A stretch of 6,920 bases of DNA from Candidatus Cloacimonadota bacterium (GCA_030596265.1 JAUVKM010000110.1:1-6920), one strand, 5' to 3'; positions 1 to 6,920 are shown, counted from the stretch's first letter. Notes: generated by a model from the sequence alone, not told the origin. Numbers and translations are program-made.

Positions 1-486
1 AGGAAAAATCATTGCCCAGGGTACATTTGTGACTCGTCCCCACAATTCACCATTAATAAAGTTGCCGATCCGTCCCAAAAAAAGTGCAATAGAAGCAAAT
101 GGTGCTACGGGATCAGCCAATTTATAGAAATTGTAATTATGTTTTTTGCAGAAGAAATAACCAAATATCAAAACTCCGATTGCTCCACCATGAAACGACA
201 TCCCACCTTGCCAGACAGCAAGAATTTGTAATGGATTACTCAAATAAAATTGGAAATTGTAGAATAAAATATATCCAAGCCTGCCACCGATTATCACTCC
301 AAGCATAAGATTAAAGAGAAGAGTTTCATAATCCTCTTTTTTTAATTTGATATTGTTATGTGCATAACTCTTCCTAATAAAAATAAAAGCAATTAAAAAT
401 CCGACGATATAAAATAAGCCGTACCAGCGAATCTCGAACATTCCGAGTTTGATAATTGTTGGATTTATTTCAGGGAATTGCAGCAT
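1..486 (-). CDS. lgt: Prolipoprotein diacylglyceryl transferase, N-terminal 162 residues (cut by window edge)
   Basis: Lgt is an inner-membrane enzyme that moves diacylglycerol from phosphatidylglycerol onto the lipobox cysteine of prolipoproteins, the first step of lipoprotein maturation. The reading frame runs from the ATG at 486 to the window edge without a stop. Only 162 of roughly 260-290 expected residues are present, so the C-terminal part is missing. Visible family marks are the N-terminal RWYGLFY (19-25), MSFHGG (96-101) with the conserved histidine at 99, and the Lgt signature GRIGNFINGELWGR (138-151) with its conserved Arg139, Asn142 and Glu147. Hydrophobic segments lie near 23-37, 55-75, 100-114 and 124-138, as expected for a polytopic membrane protein. 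The start lies 7 nt after the etfB stop and has only a weak GGAA-like ribosome site about 12 nt upstream, so translation may be coupled to etfB. The identification is secure. Confidence 0.96.
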   Translation of the reverse strand, partial: MLQFPEINPTIIKLGMFEIRWYGLFYIVGFLIAFIFIRKSYAHNNIKLKKEDYETLLFNLMLGVIIGGRLGYILFYNFQFYLSNPLQILAVWQGGMSFHGGAIGVLIFGYFFCKKHNYNFYKLADPVAPFASIALFLGRIGNFINGELWGRVTNVPWAMIFP

Positions 487-493
487 TTGATAT

Positions 494-1276
494 CTATTTT
501 CCAAGTTCTTTTAGTTTATTATAAAGTATTTCCACAAGTTCTTCTGAAGGAAGCTCATGTTTTTCTCCATCTTTTTGCAGATCAGGTGAGAATATTTTGA
601 TAACCTGAGTGGGAGAACCATTCAAACCAATTTTTTCTTCATCTAAACCCAAATCTTCAACCGTCATTGTTTTCAATTCAGTTTTCTTGGCATTTCTCTT
701 CCCACGAAGAGAGGGAAGACGAGGTTCATTGATCTCTTTCACAACAGTTATAGCAGCCGGAAGTGGCATATCCAATCTATCGTAACCATCTTCCATAAGT
801 CTTTGCAAAATTATTCTATTATCTTTAATTTCTTCGATCTTTTTCACAAAGCCGGTTTGTGGAATTCCGAGATGTGTAGCAACACCAGGTCCAACCTGAG
901 CAGTATCACCATCAATTGCCTGTTGACCAAAGAGAATAATATCATATTCATCAATTTTTTTAATAGCTTCAGCCAATGTAAGACTTGTAGCCCACGTATC
1001 AGCTCCGGCAAATTTTCTATCTGTAAGAAGTAAAATTTCATCAACACCAATTGCCACAGATTCGCGGAGAGCTGATTCCACTTGTGGAGGTCCCATACTT
1101 ATTGCTGTAACCTTGCCGCCATATTGTTCTTTCAATCTTATAGCTTCTTCAATTGCATAAAGGTCAAACGGGTTGATAATACTTTCTACGCCTTCCCGGA
1201 TCAGGGTATTTGTTTCAGGATCTATTTTGATCTCAGTTGTATCGGGAACTTGTTTGATGCAAACAACAATATTCAT
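494..1276 (-). CDS. etfB: Electron transfer flavoprotein beta subunit, bifurcating-like type
   Basis: EtfB pairs with EtfA to form a soluble flavoprotein that passes electrons between dehydrogenases and other carriers. The 260-residue length fits the family. Visible marks are the start MNIVVCIKQVPDT (1-13), INPFDLYAIEEAIRLK (34-49), the loop AISMGPP (58-64), the nucleotide-binding segment AIDGDTAQVGPG (120-131), the ETF-beta region MEDGYDRLDMPLPAAITVV (161-179) and NEPRLPSLRG (183-192). From family knowledge, the DGDTAQVGP form, rather than the AMP-binding DDDxNQ form of respiratory ETF, is typical of EtfB subunits that bind FAD here and interact with NADH, including electron-bifurcating ones. 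That functional class is inferred. The start has a good AGGAG site 6 nt upstream. The gene begins 12 nt after the aminotransferase stop and lgt follows 7 nt later, so it sits inside a tight gene run. Unusually, no etfA is next to it; both neighbours are identified as other genes. Confidence 0.95.
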   Translation of the reverse strand: MNIVVCIKQVPDTTEIKIDPETNTLIREGVESIINPFDLYAIEEAIRLKEQYGGKVTAISMGPPQVESALRESVAIGVDEILLLTDRKFAGADTWATSLTLAEAIKKIDEYDIILFGQQAIDGDTAQVGPGVATHLGIPQTGFVKKIEEIKDNRIILQRLMEDGYDRLDMPLPAAITVVKEINEPRLPSLRGKRNAKKTELKTMTVEDLGLDEEKIGLNGSPTQVIKIFSPDLQKDGEKHELPSEELVEILYNKLKELGK

Positions 1277-1288
1277 TTTTTGCTCCTG

Positions 1289-2398
1289 CTATCCCTGTGC
1301 GTAGAATTCCTTGATAGTTTCTATCACATAATTCTGTTGTTCGGTTGTGATCTCTGAAAATACCGGAATTGAAATAACTTTCTGTGAAATATCTTCTGCA
1401 ATCGGCATATCACCCTTTTTGTACCCGAGCTTAGAAAAACACTCTTGAACATGAAGCGGTTTTGGATAATAAACTGCACAACCAATGTCGTTTTTTCTCA
1501 AATGTTCAAGCAAACCATCACGATTTTCTGCGATCAACGTGAATTGATTATAGATCGAAGTAGCTTTTCCATGAATAAAAGGCAATTTTATTTGCGGAAC
1601 ATCATTCAGGTTTTTATAATAATATTGTGCATTTTGTCGACGTGCATCACTCCAATCGTTAAGGTACGGAAGTTTTACCTTTAGAACTGCTGCCTGAATC
1701 GTATCGAGCCGGCTGTTCAATCCCACCCACTTATGGAAGTATTGTGGATTTTCACCGTGAACACGAAGTTGAACCAATCTTGCAGCAAGTTTATCGCTGT
1801 TTGTAAGACACATACCGGCATCACCCATTGCTCCCAGATTTTTACTTGGAAAAAATGAAAGTGTACCAATATCTCCTATTGTTCCAGCAACTTTTCCATC
1901 AAATTTAGCGCCAATCCCTTGAGCGTTATCTTCAATAACCTTTAGATTATATTTTCGGGCAATTTCCATGATCTTATCCATTTCGGCAGGTTGACCAAAT
2001 AGATGAACGACAATGATTGCTTTTGTTTTAGTTGTTATTGCATTTTCAATTTTTTGTGGATCGATATTAAAAGTATCCGGTTTGATATCTACAAAGACAG
2101 GTTTAGCACCAACTCGTGAAATTGAGCCGGCAGTTGCAAAAAATGTAAACGTTGTTGTAATAACTTCATCATCTTCTTGTATTTCAAGAGCTTTTAATGC
2201 GAGAACGAGAGCATCAGTACCGGAAGCACAACCGATAGCATGATTGACTTCACAATATTTCTGCATATCCTTTTCAAATTCTTTAACTTGTGGACCAAGA
2301 ATATATCTATGTGATTCAAATACTTTTTCGACTGCAGTTTTTATATCAGTTAAAACCAGATCATATTGTAATTTCAGATCAAGTAATGGAACGTTCAT
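1289..2398 (-). CDS. DegT/DnrJ/EryC1/StrS-family PLP-dependent sugar aminotransferase
   Basis: This cytoplasmic enzyme is predicted to transfer an amino group, normally from glutamate, to a keto-sugar nucleotide. At 369 residues it has the family's usual length and is intact. In order: PLLDLKLQY (4-12), GCASGTDAL (56-64; PLP phosphate contact), ITTTFTFFATA (80-90), VIEDNAQGIGA (154-164) with Asp157 facing the pyridine nitrogen and Gln160, SFFPSKNLGAMGDAG (181-195) with Lys186 as the Schiff-base lysine, NSRLDTIQAA (228-237; subunit interface and active-site loop), and a C-terminal VYYPKPLH (309-316). The FPSKNLG...GDAG context resembles WbpE, QdtB, DesV and TylB enzymes that aminate C3-keto sugars, rather than the ArnB/PseC/WecE group acting on C4. 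The exact substrate is not determinable. The start is fixed by a GAGGAA site 6 nt upstream that lies within the last two codons of the preceding SDR gene. The stop is 12 nt before etfB. Confidence 0.94.
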   Translation of the reverse strand: MNVPLLDLKLQYDLVLTDIKTAVEKVFESHRYILGPQVKEFEKDMQKYCEVNHAIGCASGTDALVLALKALEIQEDDEVITTTFTFFATAGSISRVGAKPVFVDIKPDTFNIDPQKIENAITTKTKAIIVVHLFGQPAEMDKIMEIARKYNLKVIEDNAQGIGAKFDGKVAGTIGDIGTLSFFPSKNLGAMGDAGMCLTNSDKLAARLVQLRVHGENPQYFHKWVGLNSRLDTIQAAVLKVKLPYLNDWSDARRQNAQYYYKNLNDVPQIKLPFIHGKATSIYNQFTLIAENRDGLLEHLRKNDIGCAVYYPKPLHVQECFSKLGYKKGDMPIAEDISQKVISIPVFSEITTEQQNYVIETIKEFYAQG

Positions 2399-2401
2399 AT
2401 T

Positions 2402-3361
2402 TTATTCCTCAAAATAATCTATTGTTCTTTTAAGAATTTGTTCGAGATTGTATTTAGGTTTAAAATCGATCAATTCTATTACTTTTGATAGATCCGGTTT
2501 ACGATGACGCATATCTTCAAAACCTTCTTCATACGCATCTTCATAATTTATATATTCAATTTTTGATTTGCTGTTAGTAAGTTTTTTTATCTTATGTGCA
2601 AGTTCTTCAATGCTAATACTTTTATCATTTCCAATATTAAAGATTTCGCCAACTGCTTTTTTATTGTTCATTAATTTAATCATACCATCGGTTACATCAT
2701 CCACATCACAGAAGCATCGGGTTTGTTTACCATCACCAAAGATCGTTATTGGATGATTAAGCAGAGCATTTCTAACGAATTTTGGAATAACCATTCCATA
2801 CTGCCCTGTCTGACGTGGACCAACTGTATTGAAACAACGCACAATAACAACCGGGAGTTTCTTTTCTCTGTAGTAGGCTAATGCAAAAAATTCATCTATT
2901 GCTTTTGCCGCACTATAACTCCATCTGGAGATGTGTGTAGAACCCAATAACCTGTCATCTTCTTCTTTGAACGGGATTTTATCGTTCTTTCCGTAGATTT
3001 CGGAAGTGGATGCCATCAACACCTTTTTCTTATATTTATTAGCAAATTCCAGAACGTTTTCGGCACCACCAATATTTGTTTGAAGTGAAAGGAGAGGATT
3101 ATCTATGATATATTTTACTCCAACCGCCGCTGCAAGATGATATATCTGGTCACATTTTTTTATCATTTCTTCCAAAACATCACGATTTAAGATAGAATCG
3201 ATAATATATTTAAAATTTTGTTTCTTTGTTAAATGGATAATATTAGAATATTTTCCTGTTGATAGATTATCAATCACAGAAACTGAGTGCCCTTCTTTTA
3301 AAAGTTTTTCTGCTAAATGTGATCCGATAAAACCTGCGCCACCTGTTATTAATATGTTCAT
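2402..3361 (-). CDS. Extended SDR: NAD-dependent NDP-sugar epimerase/dehydratase, possibly UDP-glucuronate decarboxylase-like
   Basis: A complete 319-residue sugar-nucleotide-modifying enzyme, expected in the cytoplasm with a tightly bound NAD. Visible parts: the N-terminal Rossmann motif GGAGFIG (7-13) with Asp31 at the end of the second strand, which favours NAD; HLAAAVG (75-81); ASTSEIYG (117-124) with Thr119, Ser120 and Glu121 in the catalytic strand; SRWSYSAAK (145-153) holding the YxxxK pair Tyr149 and Lys153; RCFNTVGPRQTG (175-186); GDGKQTRCF (209-217); EIFNIGN (239-245); and DMRHRKPDLSK (283-293). The combination of TSE, a Trp two residues before the catalytic Tyr, and a late HRKP arginine (287) resembles the decarboxylase domain of ArnA and UDP-xylose synthases. 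A 4-epimerase or 4,6-dehydratase role remains possible. The start has an AGGAG site 5 nt upstream. The gene follows the SLBB gene by 8 nt and precedes the aminotransferase by 3 nt, which supports joint action on a sugar nucleotide. Confidence 0.93.
   Translation of the reverse strand: MNILITGGAGFIGSHLAEKLLKEGHSVSVIDNLSTGKYSNIIHLTKKQNFKYIIDSILNRDVLEEMIKKCDQIYHLAAAVGVKYIIDNPLLSLQTNIGGAENVLEFANKYKKKVLMASTSEIYGKNDKIPFKEEDDRLLGSTHISRWSYSAAKAIDEFFALAYYREKKLPVVIVRCFNTVGPRQTGQYGMVIPKFVRNALLNHPITIFGDGKQTRCFCDVDDVTDGMIKLMNNKKAVGEIFNIGNDKSISIEELAHKIKKLTNSKSKIEYINYEDAYEEGFEDMRHRKPDLSKVIELIDFKPKYNLEQILKRTIDYFEE
2405..2410 (-). promoter_or_regulatory. Ribosome binding site embedded in the last two codons of the upstream gene
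   Basis: GAGGAA on the minus strand lies 6 nt before the aminotransferase ATG. It is at the same time the two terminal glutamate codons of the SDR gene. Translation of the two enzymes is therefore likely coupled, which fits their acting in one pathway. Confidence 0.75.
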
Positions 3362-3369
3362 TTATTCTC

Positions 3370-4722
3370 CTAATTAGCTATTAAGCTTCTAATTACAATG
3401 ATACTAGTAGCAAGACCCGTTATAAATGAAATTGTTTCCTGTATGTAAGGCCAGTAATATGAAAATCTTTCTGTGCGTGGGATAAAAATAGTATCTCCTG
3501 GGAAAAGTTTTGTATTCTTATTAGGATTTATCCATTCTCCTGTTTTTGCCCGGATTATTTTTATCTTTCTTTTCCACGATTTATCGGTAAGACCGCCAGC
3601 AAGCTCGATATATTCAAGATAATTCAGTTCAGGATCATGAGTGATCAAGCCGGGATTTGTAACTTCTCCACTAATTTTAATGGCAACAGCTTTTGCTGGA
3701 AAATATATTATGTCTCCATCTTTTAGCTTGATATCGTATTCAATTTCCTTATTATTCCATAAAGTATCAAAGTTTTTTGCAAATACACCGTTCTCTTCGG
3801 TGATATTATTTCTGAAATAGCGATATTCCAGGTGAGACATATCATCAGTCTTTGTTCTTCTTAATTGATCATATTCCGGTTCGCGAAGATCTTCTTTGCT
3901 AATTCTTTGCAAATAGGCATTAGAAAGATCAGCATCCTCAGTCGGTCCACCAGCTTTTGTTATAATTTGTAGAAGAGTTGTTTTGTTATTTTCGATTGCA
4001 TAAGTTCCAGCATAAGCAATTTCACCAATCAATGTTATAAAACTTTTATTATGGTATTGAGGAATTTCACGAATATATATCCTGTCATTATTTTGTAAGA
4101 CTAAATTATCTTCGCATTCTAGATCGTCCATAATAATGCTAAGGTTTATTTCGATAGATTCAGTTTCAGATGAATTCCCGATAAATCTTACAAGTTCAGC
4201 ATTTTGCTTATCTGCACTTGGCATTATGCCCATTGCAAGTTCAATAATATCTGATATTCTATCTCCATCTCCTAGCTCGATAGAATTTTGGAGTTCCTCA
4301 TTATTTCTATTACCGACAGCTCCAAAAATATGTACTTGCTTCTTAATTGCAGGAACAATAATAATATCTCCATCTTCTAAATATGGATTGGAATTTTCTT
4401 CACCCAAAACAAGGAATCTTAAAAGATCGAGTTTTATGATTTCATCATTTCTTTTTAAAGTAATATTTCTTTTTGAGGCATTGCTTGCAGCATATACCGG
4501 AACGTTGAGTGTATCAATAAGTGTATTGGCAAGTTTAATAGCTTCCGAAACACGACTGATTGGCGGGAACATATATACTCCCGGATTTTTTACAGCTCCA
4601 ACAACAGAGACATTATACATGATCTCACTGCTGTATTTTGTATCGTTATTTTCCTGAGCGAAAAGACAAATTGAAAAAAGAAGTATGGCCATTACCAATA
4701 CAACTTTGTATATATTTTTCAT
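3370..4722 (-). CDS. Secreted SLBB-repeat protein, polysaccharide-export-like (Wza relative)
   Basis: A complete 450-residue exported protein, probably involved in surface polysaccharide export or anchoring in the periplasm or outer membrane. Residues 1-22 form a signal peptide (a Lys near the start, then a hydrophobic stretch ending LFA before QEN). The Cys at 19 lacks a lipobox, so signal peptidase I cleavage is more likely than lipidation. Four SLBB-like units follow, near 38-124, 129-219, 228-343 and 347-417. Each opens with a beta motif such as VSVVGAVKNPGVY (38-50) or IKISGEVTNPGLI (348-360). Three close with GDxIxxP (118-124, 337-343, 409-415), and the second closes with the degenerate NDRIYIRE (212-219). 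The classic N-terminal polysaccharide-export domain of Wza is not visible. A hydrophobic C-terminal helix (about 431-448) could insert in a membrane, as the Wza C-terminal helix does. A more upstream ATG at 4758 was rejected because AGGAGG precedes the ATG at 4722 and the signal peptide begins there. Confidence 0.88.
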   Translation of the reverse strand: MKNIYKVVLVMAILLFSICLFAQENNDTKYSSEIMYNVSVVGAVKNPGVYMFPPISRVSEAIKLANTLIDTLNVPVYAASNASKRNITLKRNDEIIKLDLLRFLVLGEENSNPYLEDGDIIIVPAIKKQVHIFGAVGNRNNEELQNSIELGDGDRISDIIELAMGIMPSADKQNAELVRFIGNSSETESIEINLSIIMDDLECEDNLVLQNNDRIYIREIPQYHNKSFITLIGEIAYAGTYAIENNKTTLLQIITKAGGPTEDADLSNAYLQRISKEDLREPEYDQLRRTKTDDMSHLEYRYFRNNITEENGVFAKNFDTLWNNKEIEYDIKLKDGDIIYFPAKAVAIKISGEVTNPGLITHDPELNYLEYIELAGGLTDKSWKRKIKIIRAKTGEWINPNKNTKLFPGDTIFIPRTERFSYYWPYIQETISFITGLATSIIVIRSLIAN

Positions 4723-4726
4723 TAAA

Positions 4727-4732
4727 CCTCCT
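4727..4732 (-). promoter_or_regulatory. Strong Shine-Dalgarno site that decides the SLBB gene start
   Basis: The minus strand reads AGGAGG 4 nt before the ATG at 4722. The spacing is slightly short but acceptable. The alternative ATG at 4758 has no purine-rich site, and it would put 12 extra residues, including an arginine and a serine-glycine stretch, ahead of the signal peptide. This site therefore supports the shorter start. Confidence 0.8.
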
Positions 4733-4779
4733 GAACTTCTAATACTAACTAACAACATTCTTTATTAAGATAAGGGAAA

Positions 4780-4805
4780 ATTCTAAAGTTAAGCTTTTTT
4801 GTCAA
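4780..4805 (-). promoter_or_regulatory. Possible weak promoter in the mfd to SLBB gap
   Basis: The 113-nt gap between the mfd stop and the SLBB start is AT-rich and is the only place in the window with room for a promoter. On the minus strand a perfect TTGACA (4805-4800) is followed by TAGAAT (4785-4780). The 14-nt spacer is shorter than the usual 16-18, and no better -10 element sits at 17 nt. A second TAATAA lies at 4767-4762, too far for this -35. No convincing rho-independent terminator is visible after mfd, so read-through from mfd is equally possible. Confidence 0.3.
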
Positions 4806-4835
4806 ATGTTTTCATATAGCCGTAAATATACTATT

Positions 4836-6920
4836 TTAAGAAATTTCAGCGATGAATTGCAATATCTTTAGAGCTATTTTCAGATGACTATTTTTTGTAG
4901 TTTCCTCTTTCTCTGAGATATTAAAAATTATTCGTAGATTTTTTGTTGTATCAAAATTAACCGGATAATTGAATTTACCAATAATCTTTGTGATCAAAGA
5001 ACGGGGTGGAAGACGTTTGGAATCAAATTCAATTATGAATTTATCCTTTTTAATATCAAGGGAACGAAGGTTGGCTTGTAGAGCCAGCATGCGCAATTTA
5101 TAATAAAGAATTGTATTTATTGATTTTTCAGGTATCTCACCGAATCTATCGATTAATTCTTTTTCAATATCATCAAATTCACTTAGTAAGTTAAAATGTA
5201 GAAGCTTACGATAAATTTCCAATCTCTCTTTTTCATTTGAAATATAAGTTTCAGGAAAATAATGATCAATATTAAGTTTAAGATGAAGCAGCTTTTCCTT
5301 TTCCAATTCTCCAACAAATTCTTCATCCTGCAATTCTTTAATTGCACTTTCTAGAAGACGATTATAATAATTAAATCCAATAGAATTAATAATGCCGCTT
5401 TGTTTAGTGCCCAAAAGTGATCCGGCTCCACGCAGTTCCATATCCCGCATCGCGATCTGGTACCCACTTCCCAATGACTCATATTCGATGAGCGATTCCA
5501 ATCTTTTTCGTGCATCATCGTTCATTTTTGGTGGAATAATAAGATATGCATAAGCACGACGATTACTTCTCCCAACTCTGCCACGCATTTGATATAATTG
5601 GGCAAGTCCGAACATATCGGTACGATTTATGATCATTGTATTTGCATTGGGAATATCAATACCGGATTCTATTATTGTGGTTGCGATAAGCACATCAAAT
5701 TTATGATGTGCAAAATCAAGCGTTATTCTTTCCAACTGTTTCTCAGGCAATTGCCCATGACCGATCTCGAAACTTACATGAGGGAGAAGTTCCTGCAGTT
5801 CGGCAGCGATGCTTTCTATTGTTTGCACTCTGTTATGAACAAAGAATACTTGTCCACCCCTGTCAACTTCACGATTTATCGCATCTTTGATGATATTCTC
5901 ATCGTAAGGGACAATAACGGTTCTTATTGGTAATCTTGCTTTGGGTGGAGTACGAATGAGTGATAATTCCTTCAATTTAGAAAGTGCCATATACATTGTA
6001 CGTGGAATTGGTGTTGCACTCATATAAAGCGTATCTACATTTGTTTTGGTCTGGCGCAATTTATCTTTATGACGTACTCCGAAACGATGCTCTTCATCAA
6101 TTATTAGCAACCCAAGTTTTTTATACTTTAAATCTTTAGAAAGAAGGCGATGAGTTCCAATGGCGATATCTATTTCACCGGTTGCCAATTTTGCCAGATC
6201 TTTATTAATATTTGTTTTTGAACGAAACCGGCTGAACATAGCAATACTCACTGGATATTGTGCCAATCTTTCCCTGAAAACAAGATAATGCTGTTCTGCC
6301 AGCAGTGTTGTAGGAACCAATATAGCAACCTGGTATCCGCTGTTTACAGCCTTGAAAGCAGCACGGATGGCAACCTCTGTTTTCCCAAATCCCACATCTC
6401 CGCATAACAGGCGTTCCATGGGAGTATCATCTTCCATATCTACCTTGATCTCTTCAGTAGCCCTCTTTTGATCTGGTGTATCTTCGTAAATGAAGGATTC
6501 CTCCATCTCAGTTTGCCAGGCAGAATCAGGTTCAAAAGCAATACCTTTTTTCACCTTTCGTTCGGCATATAGTTTTATCAGATCCTCAGCAATAAGCTCG
6601 ATCTGTTTTTGTGCCCGGGATTTCATATTTTCCCATTTTTTGCTGCCGAGTTTATGAATTGTAGGAGCTATTCCCTCTTCTGAAACAAATTTAGAAACTA
6701 ATGAAAGCTGAAAGGTGGGAACGTAAACCACATCGTTTTCGGCATAGCGTAGAGTGAGTGTTTCAATTGTATTTCCTTCAATGCTTAACCGCTTTAATCC
6801 GGCATAAATACCAATTCCATGATCAATATGAACAATGTAATCACCAGGTTTAAGTGCATCGTAATCTACCAAAGCTTCTTCTTTAGAAAACCTGTTCTGA
6901 TGCCGTTTACGTTTGTATCT
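4836..6920 (-). CDS. mfd: Transcription-repair coupling factor, C-terminal 694 residues (5' end outside window)
   Basis: Mfd is a DNA translocase that pushes stalled RNA polymerase off damaged DNA and recruits UvrA. The frame is open to the right edge. A TTG at 6872 is an internal leucine codon, not a start, because 16 in-frame residues rich in Lys and Arg precede it, as in the linker before the polymerase-binding domain. Full-length Mfd is about 1100-1150 residues, so the UvrB-like N-terminal domains are missing. Counting from the window edge: RNA polymerase interaction domain about 23-95 (KPGDYIVHIDHGIG, LRYAENDVVYVP), Walker A GDVGFGKTE (174-182), DEEHRFGV (275-282), SATPIPRTM (301-309), TTIIESGIDIPNANT (414-428), motif VI QMRGRVGR (444-451), the RecG/Mfd-shared translocation motif region with ELRGAGSLLG (495-504), and a C-terminal TRCF domain about 546-650. 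All helicase motifs are intact. The stop is followed by the 113-nt gap. Confidence 0.97.
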   Translation of the reverse strand, partial: RYKRKRHQNRFSKEEALVDYDALKPGDYIVHIDHGIGIYAGLKRLSIEGNTIETLTLRYAENDVVYVPTFQLSLVSKFVSEEGIAPTIHKLGSKKWENMKSRAQKQIELIAEDLIKLYAERKVKKGIAFEPDSAWQTEMEESFIYEDTPDQKRATEEIKVDMEDDTPMERLLCGDVGFGKTEVAIRAAFKAVNSGYQVAILVPTTLLAEQHYLVFRERLAQYPVSIAMFSRFRSKTNINKDLAKLATGEIDIAIGTHRLLSKDLKYKKLGLLIIDEEHRFGVRHKDKLRQTKTNVDTLYMSATPIPRTMYMALSKLKELSLIRTPPKARLPIRTVIVPYDENIIKDAINREVDRGGQVFFVHNRVQTIESIAAELQELLPHVSFEIGHGQLPEKQLERITLDFAHHKFDVLIATTIIESGIDIPNANTMIINRTDMFGLAQLYQMRGRVGRSNRRAYAYLIIPPKMNDDARKRLESLIEYESLGSGYQIAMRDMELRGAGSLLGTKQSGIINSIGFNYYNRLLESAIKELQDEEFVGELEKEKLLHLKLNIDHYFPETYISNEKERLEIYRKLLHFNLLSEFDDIEKELIDRFGEIPEKSINTILYYKLRMLALQANLRSLDIKKDKFIIEFDSKRLPPRSLITKIIGKFNYPVNFDTTKNLRIIFNISEKEETTKNSHLKIALKILQFIAEIS

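Noticed and set aside
99..308. Short plus-strand open frame opposite lgt
   Set aside because: It is antisense to a well-supported lgt frame, has no domain features, and has no clear ribosome site.
4136..4657. 173-codon open frame on the plus strand
   Set aside because: It lies entirely opposite the SLBB gene, has no recognisable domain, and its composition is that of a reverse-strand shadow. The minus-strand protein has clear repeats and a signal peptide.
4666..4668. Lipoprotein cysteine in the SLBB signal peptide (residue 19)
   Set aside because: The preceding residues are Phe-Ser-Ile, which does not match a lipobox (small residue at -1, Leu-like at -3). Cleavage after the LFA is more plausible.
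4723..4758. Upstream ATG at 4758 extending the SLBB protein by 12 residues
   Set aside because: No ribosome site precedes it, while AGGAGG precedes the ATG at 4722, where a normal signal peptide begins.
4759..4835. Rho-independent terminator after mfd
   Set aside because: Only 4-bp AT-rich inverted repeats around AAGCTT are present and no GC-rich stem with a U tract follows on the minus strand.
6205..6405. 66-codon minus-strand frame within mfd
   Set aside because: It overlaps the helicase motor in another frame and shows no family motif; it is an alternative-frame shadow.
6870..6872. TTG as the start of the Mfd-like protein
   Set aside because: The frame stays open to the window edge with Mfd-like linker residues upstream, and Mfd proteins normally have several hundred more N-terminal residues. 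The gene is simply truncated by the window.

Overview
The window holds six protein-coding genes, all on the minus strand, so transcription runs from the high-coordinate end toward position 1. In transcription order they are: the C-terminal part of mfd (transcription-repair coupling factor, cut by the right edge); a secreted protein of four SLBB-type repeats; an extended-type NDP-sugar dehydratase/epimerase/decarboxylase; a DegT-family sugar aminotransferase; an electron transfer flavoprotein beta subunit (etfB); and the N-terminal part of lgt (prolipoprotein diacylglyceryl transferase, cut by the left edge). There are no RNA genes, CRISPR arrays, insertion sequences or obvious repeats. The only sizeable gap is about 113 nt, between mfd and the SLBB gene.

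Organism. The DNA is AT-rich. An exported SLBB protein and Lgt suggest a bacterium with an envelope and probably an outer membrane. The EtfB resembles the NAD-interacting, flavin-bifurcating class common in anaerobes. The signal peptide ends in a phenylalanine-alanine-glutamine pattern often seen in the Bacteroidota/FCB assemblage. An anaerobic, low-GC member of that broad group (Cloacimonadota-like, for example) would fit, but this is inference and no marker here fixes the taxonomy.

Layout. Positions 6920-4836 are the Mfd motor. A 113-nt leader follows, with a possible weak promoter. From 4722 to 1 the five genes SLBB, SDR, aminotransferase, etfB and lgt are spaced only 3 to 12 nt apart, so they probably form one transcription unit with translational coupling. 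In two places the ribosome binding site overlaps the end of the preceding gene.

How they may work together. The SDR and aminotransferase plausibly make an amino-sugar nucleotide for a surface glycan, and the SLBB protein plausibly takes part in exporting or anchoring that glycan. No glycosyltransferase, flippase, polymerase or chain-length regulator is present, so any pathway must be completed elsewhere. EtfB and Lgt are metabolic and housekeeping genes whose co-transcription with the sugar genes is unexplained. I see no clear evidence of a wholly new system. The points most worth a second look are the unpaired etfB, the SLBB-only exporter-like protein, and the mismatch between the residue signatures of the two sugar enzymes.
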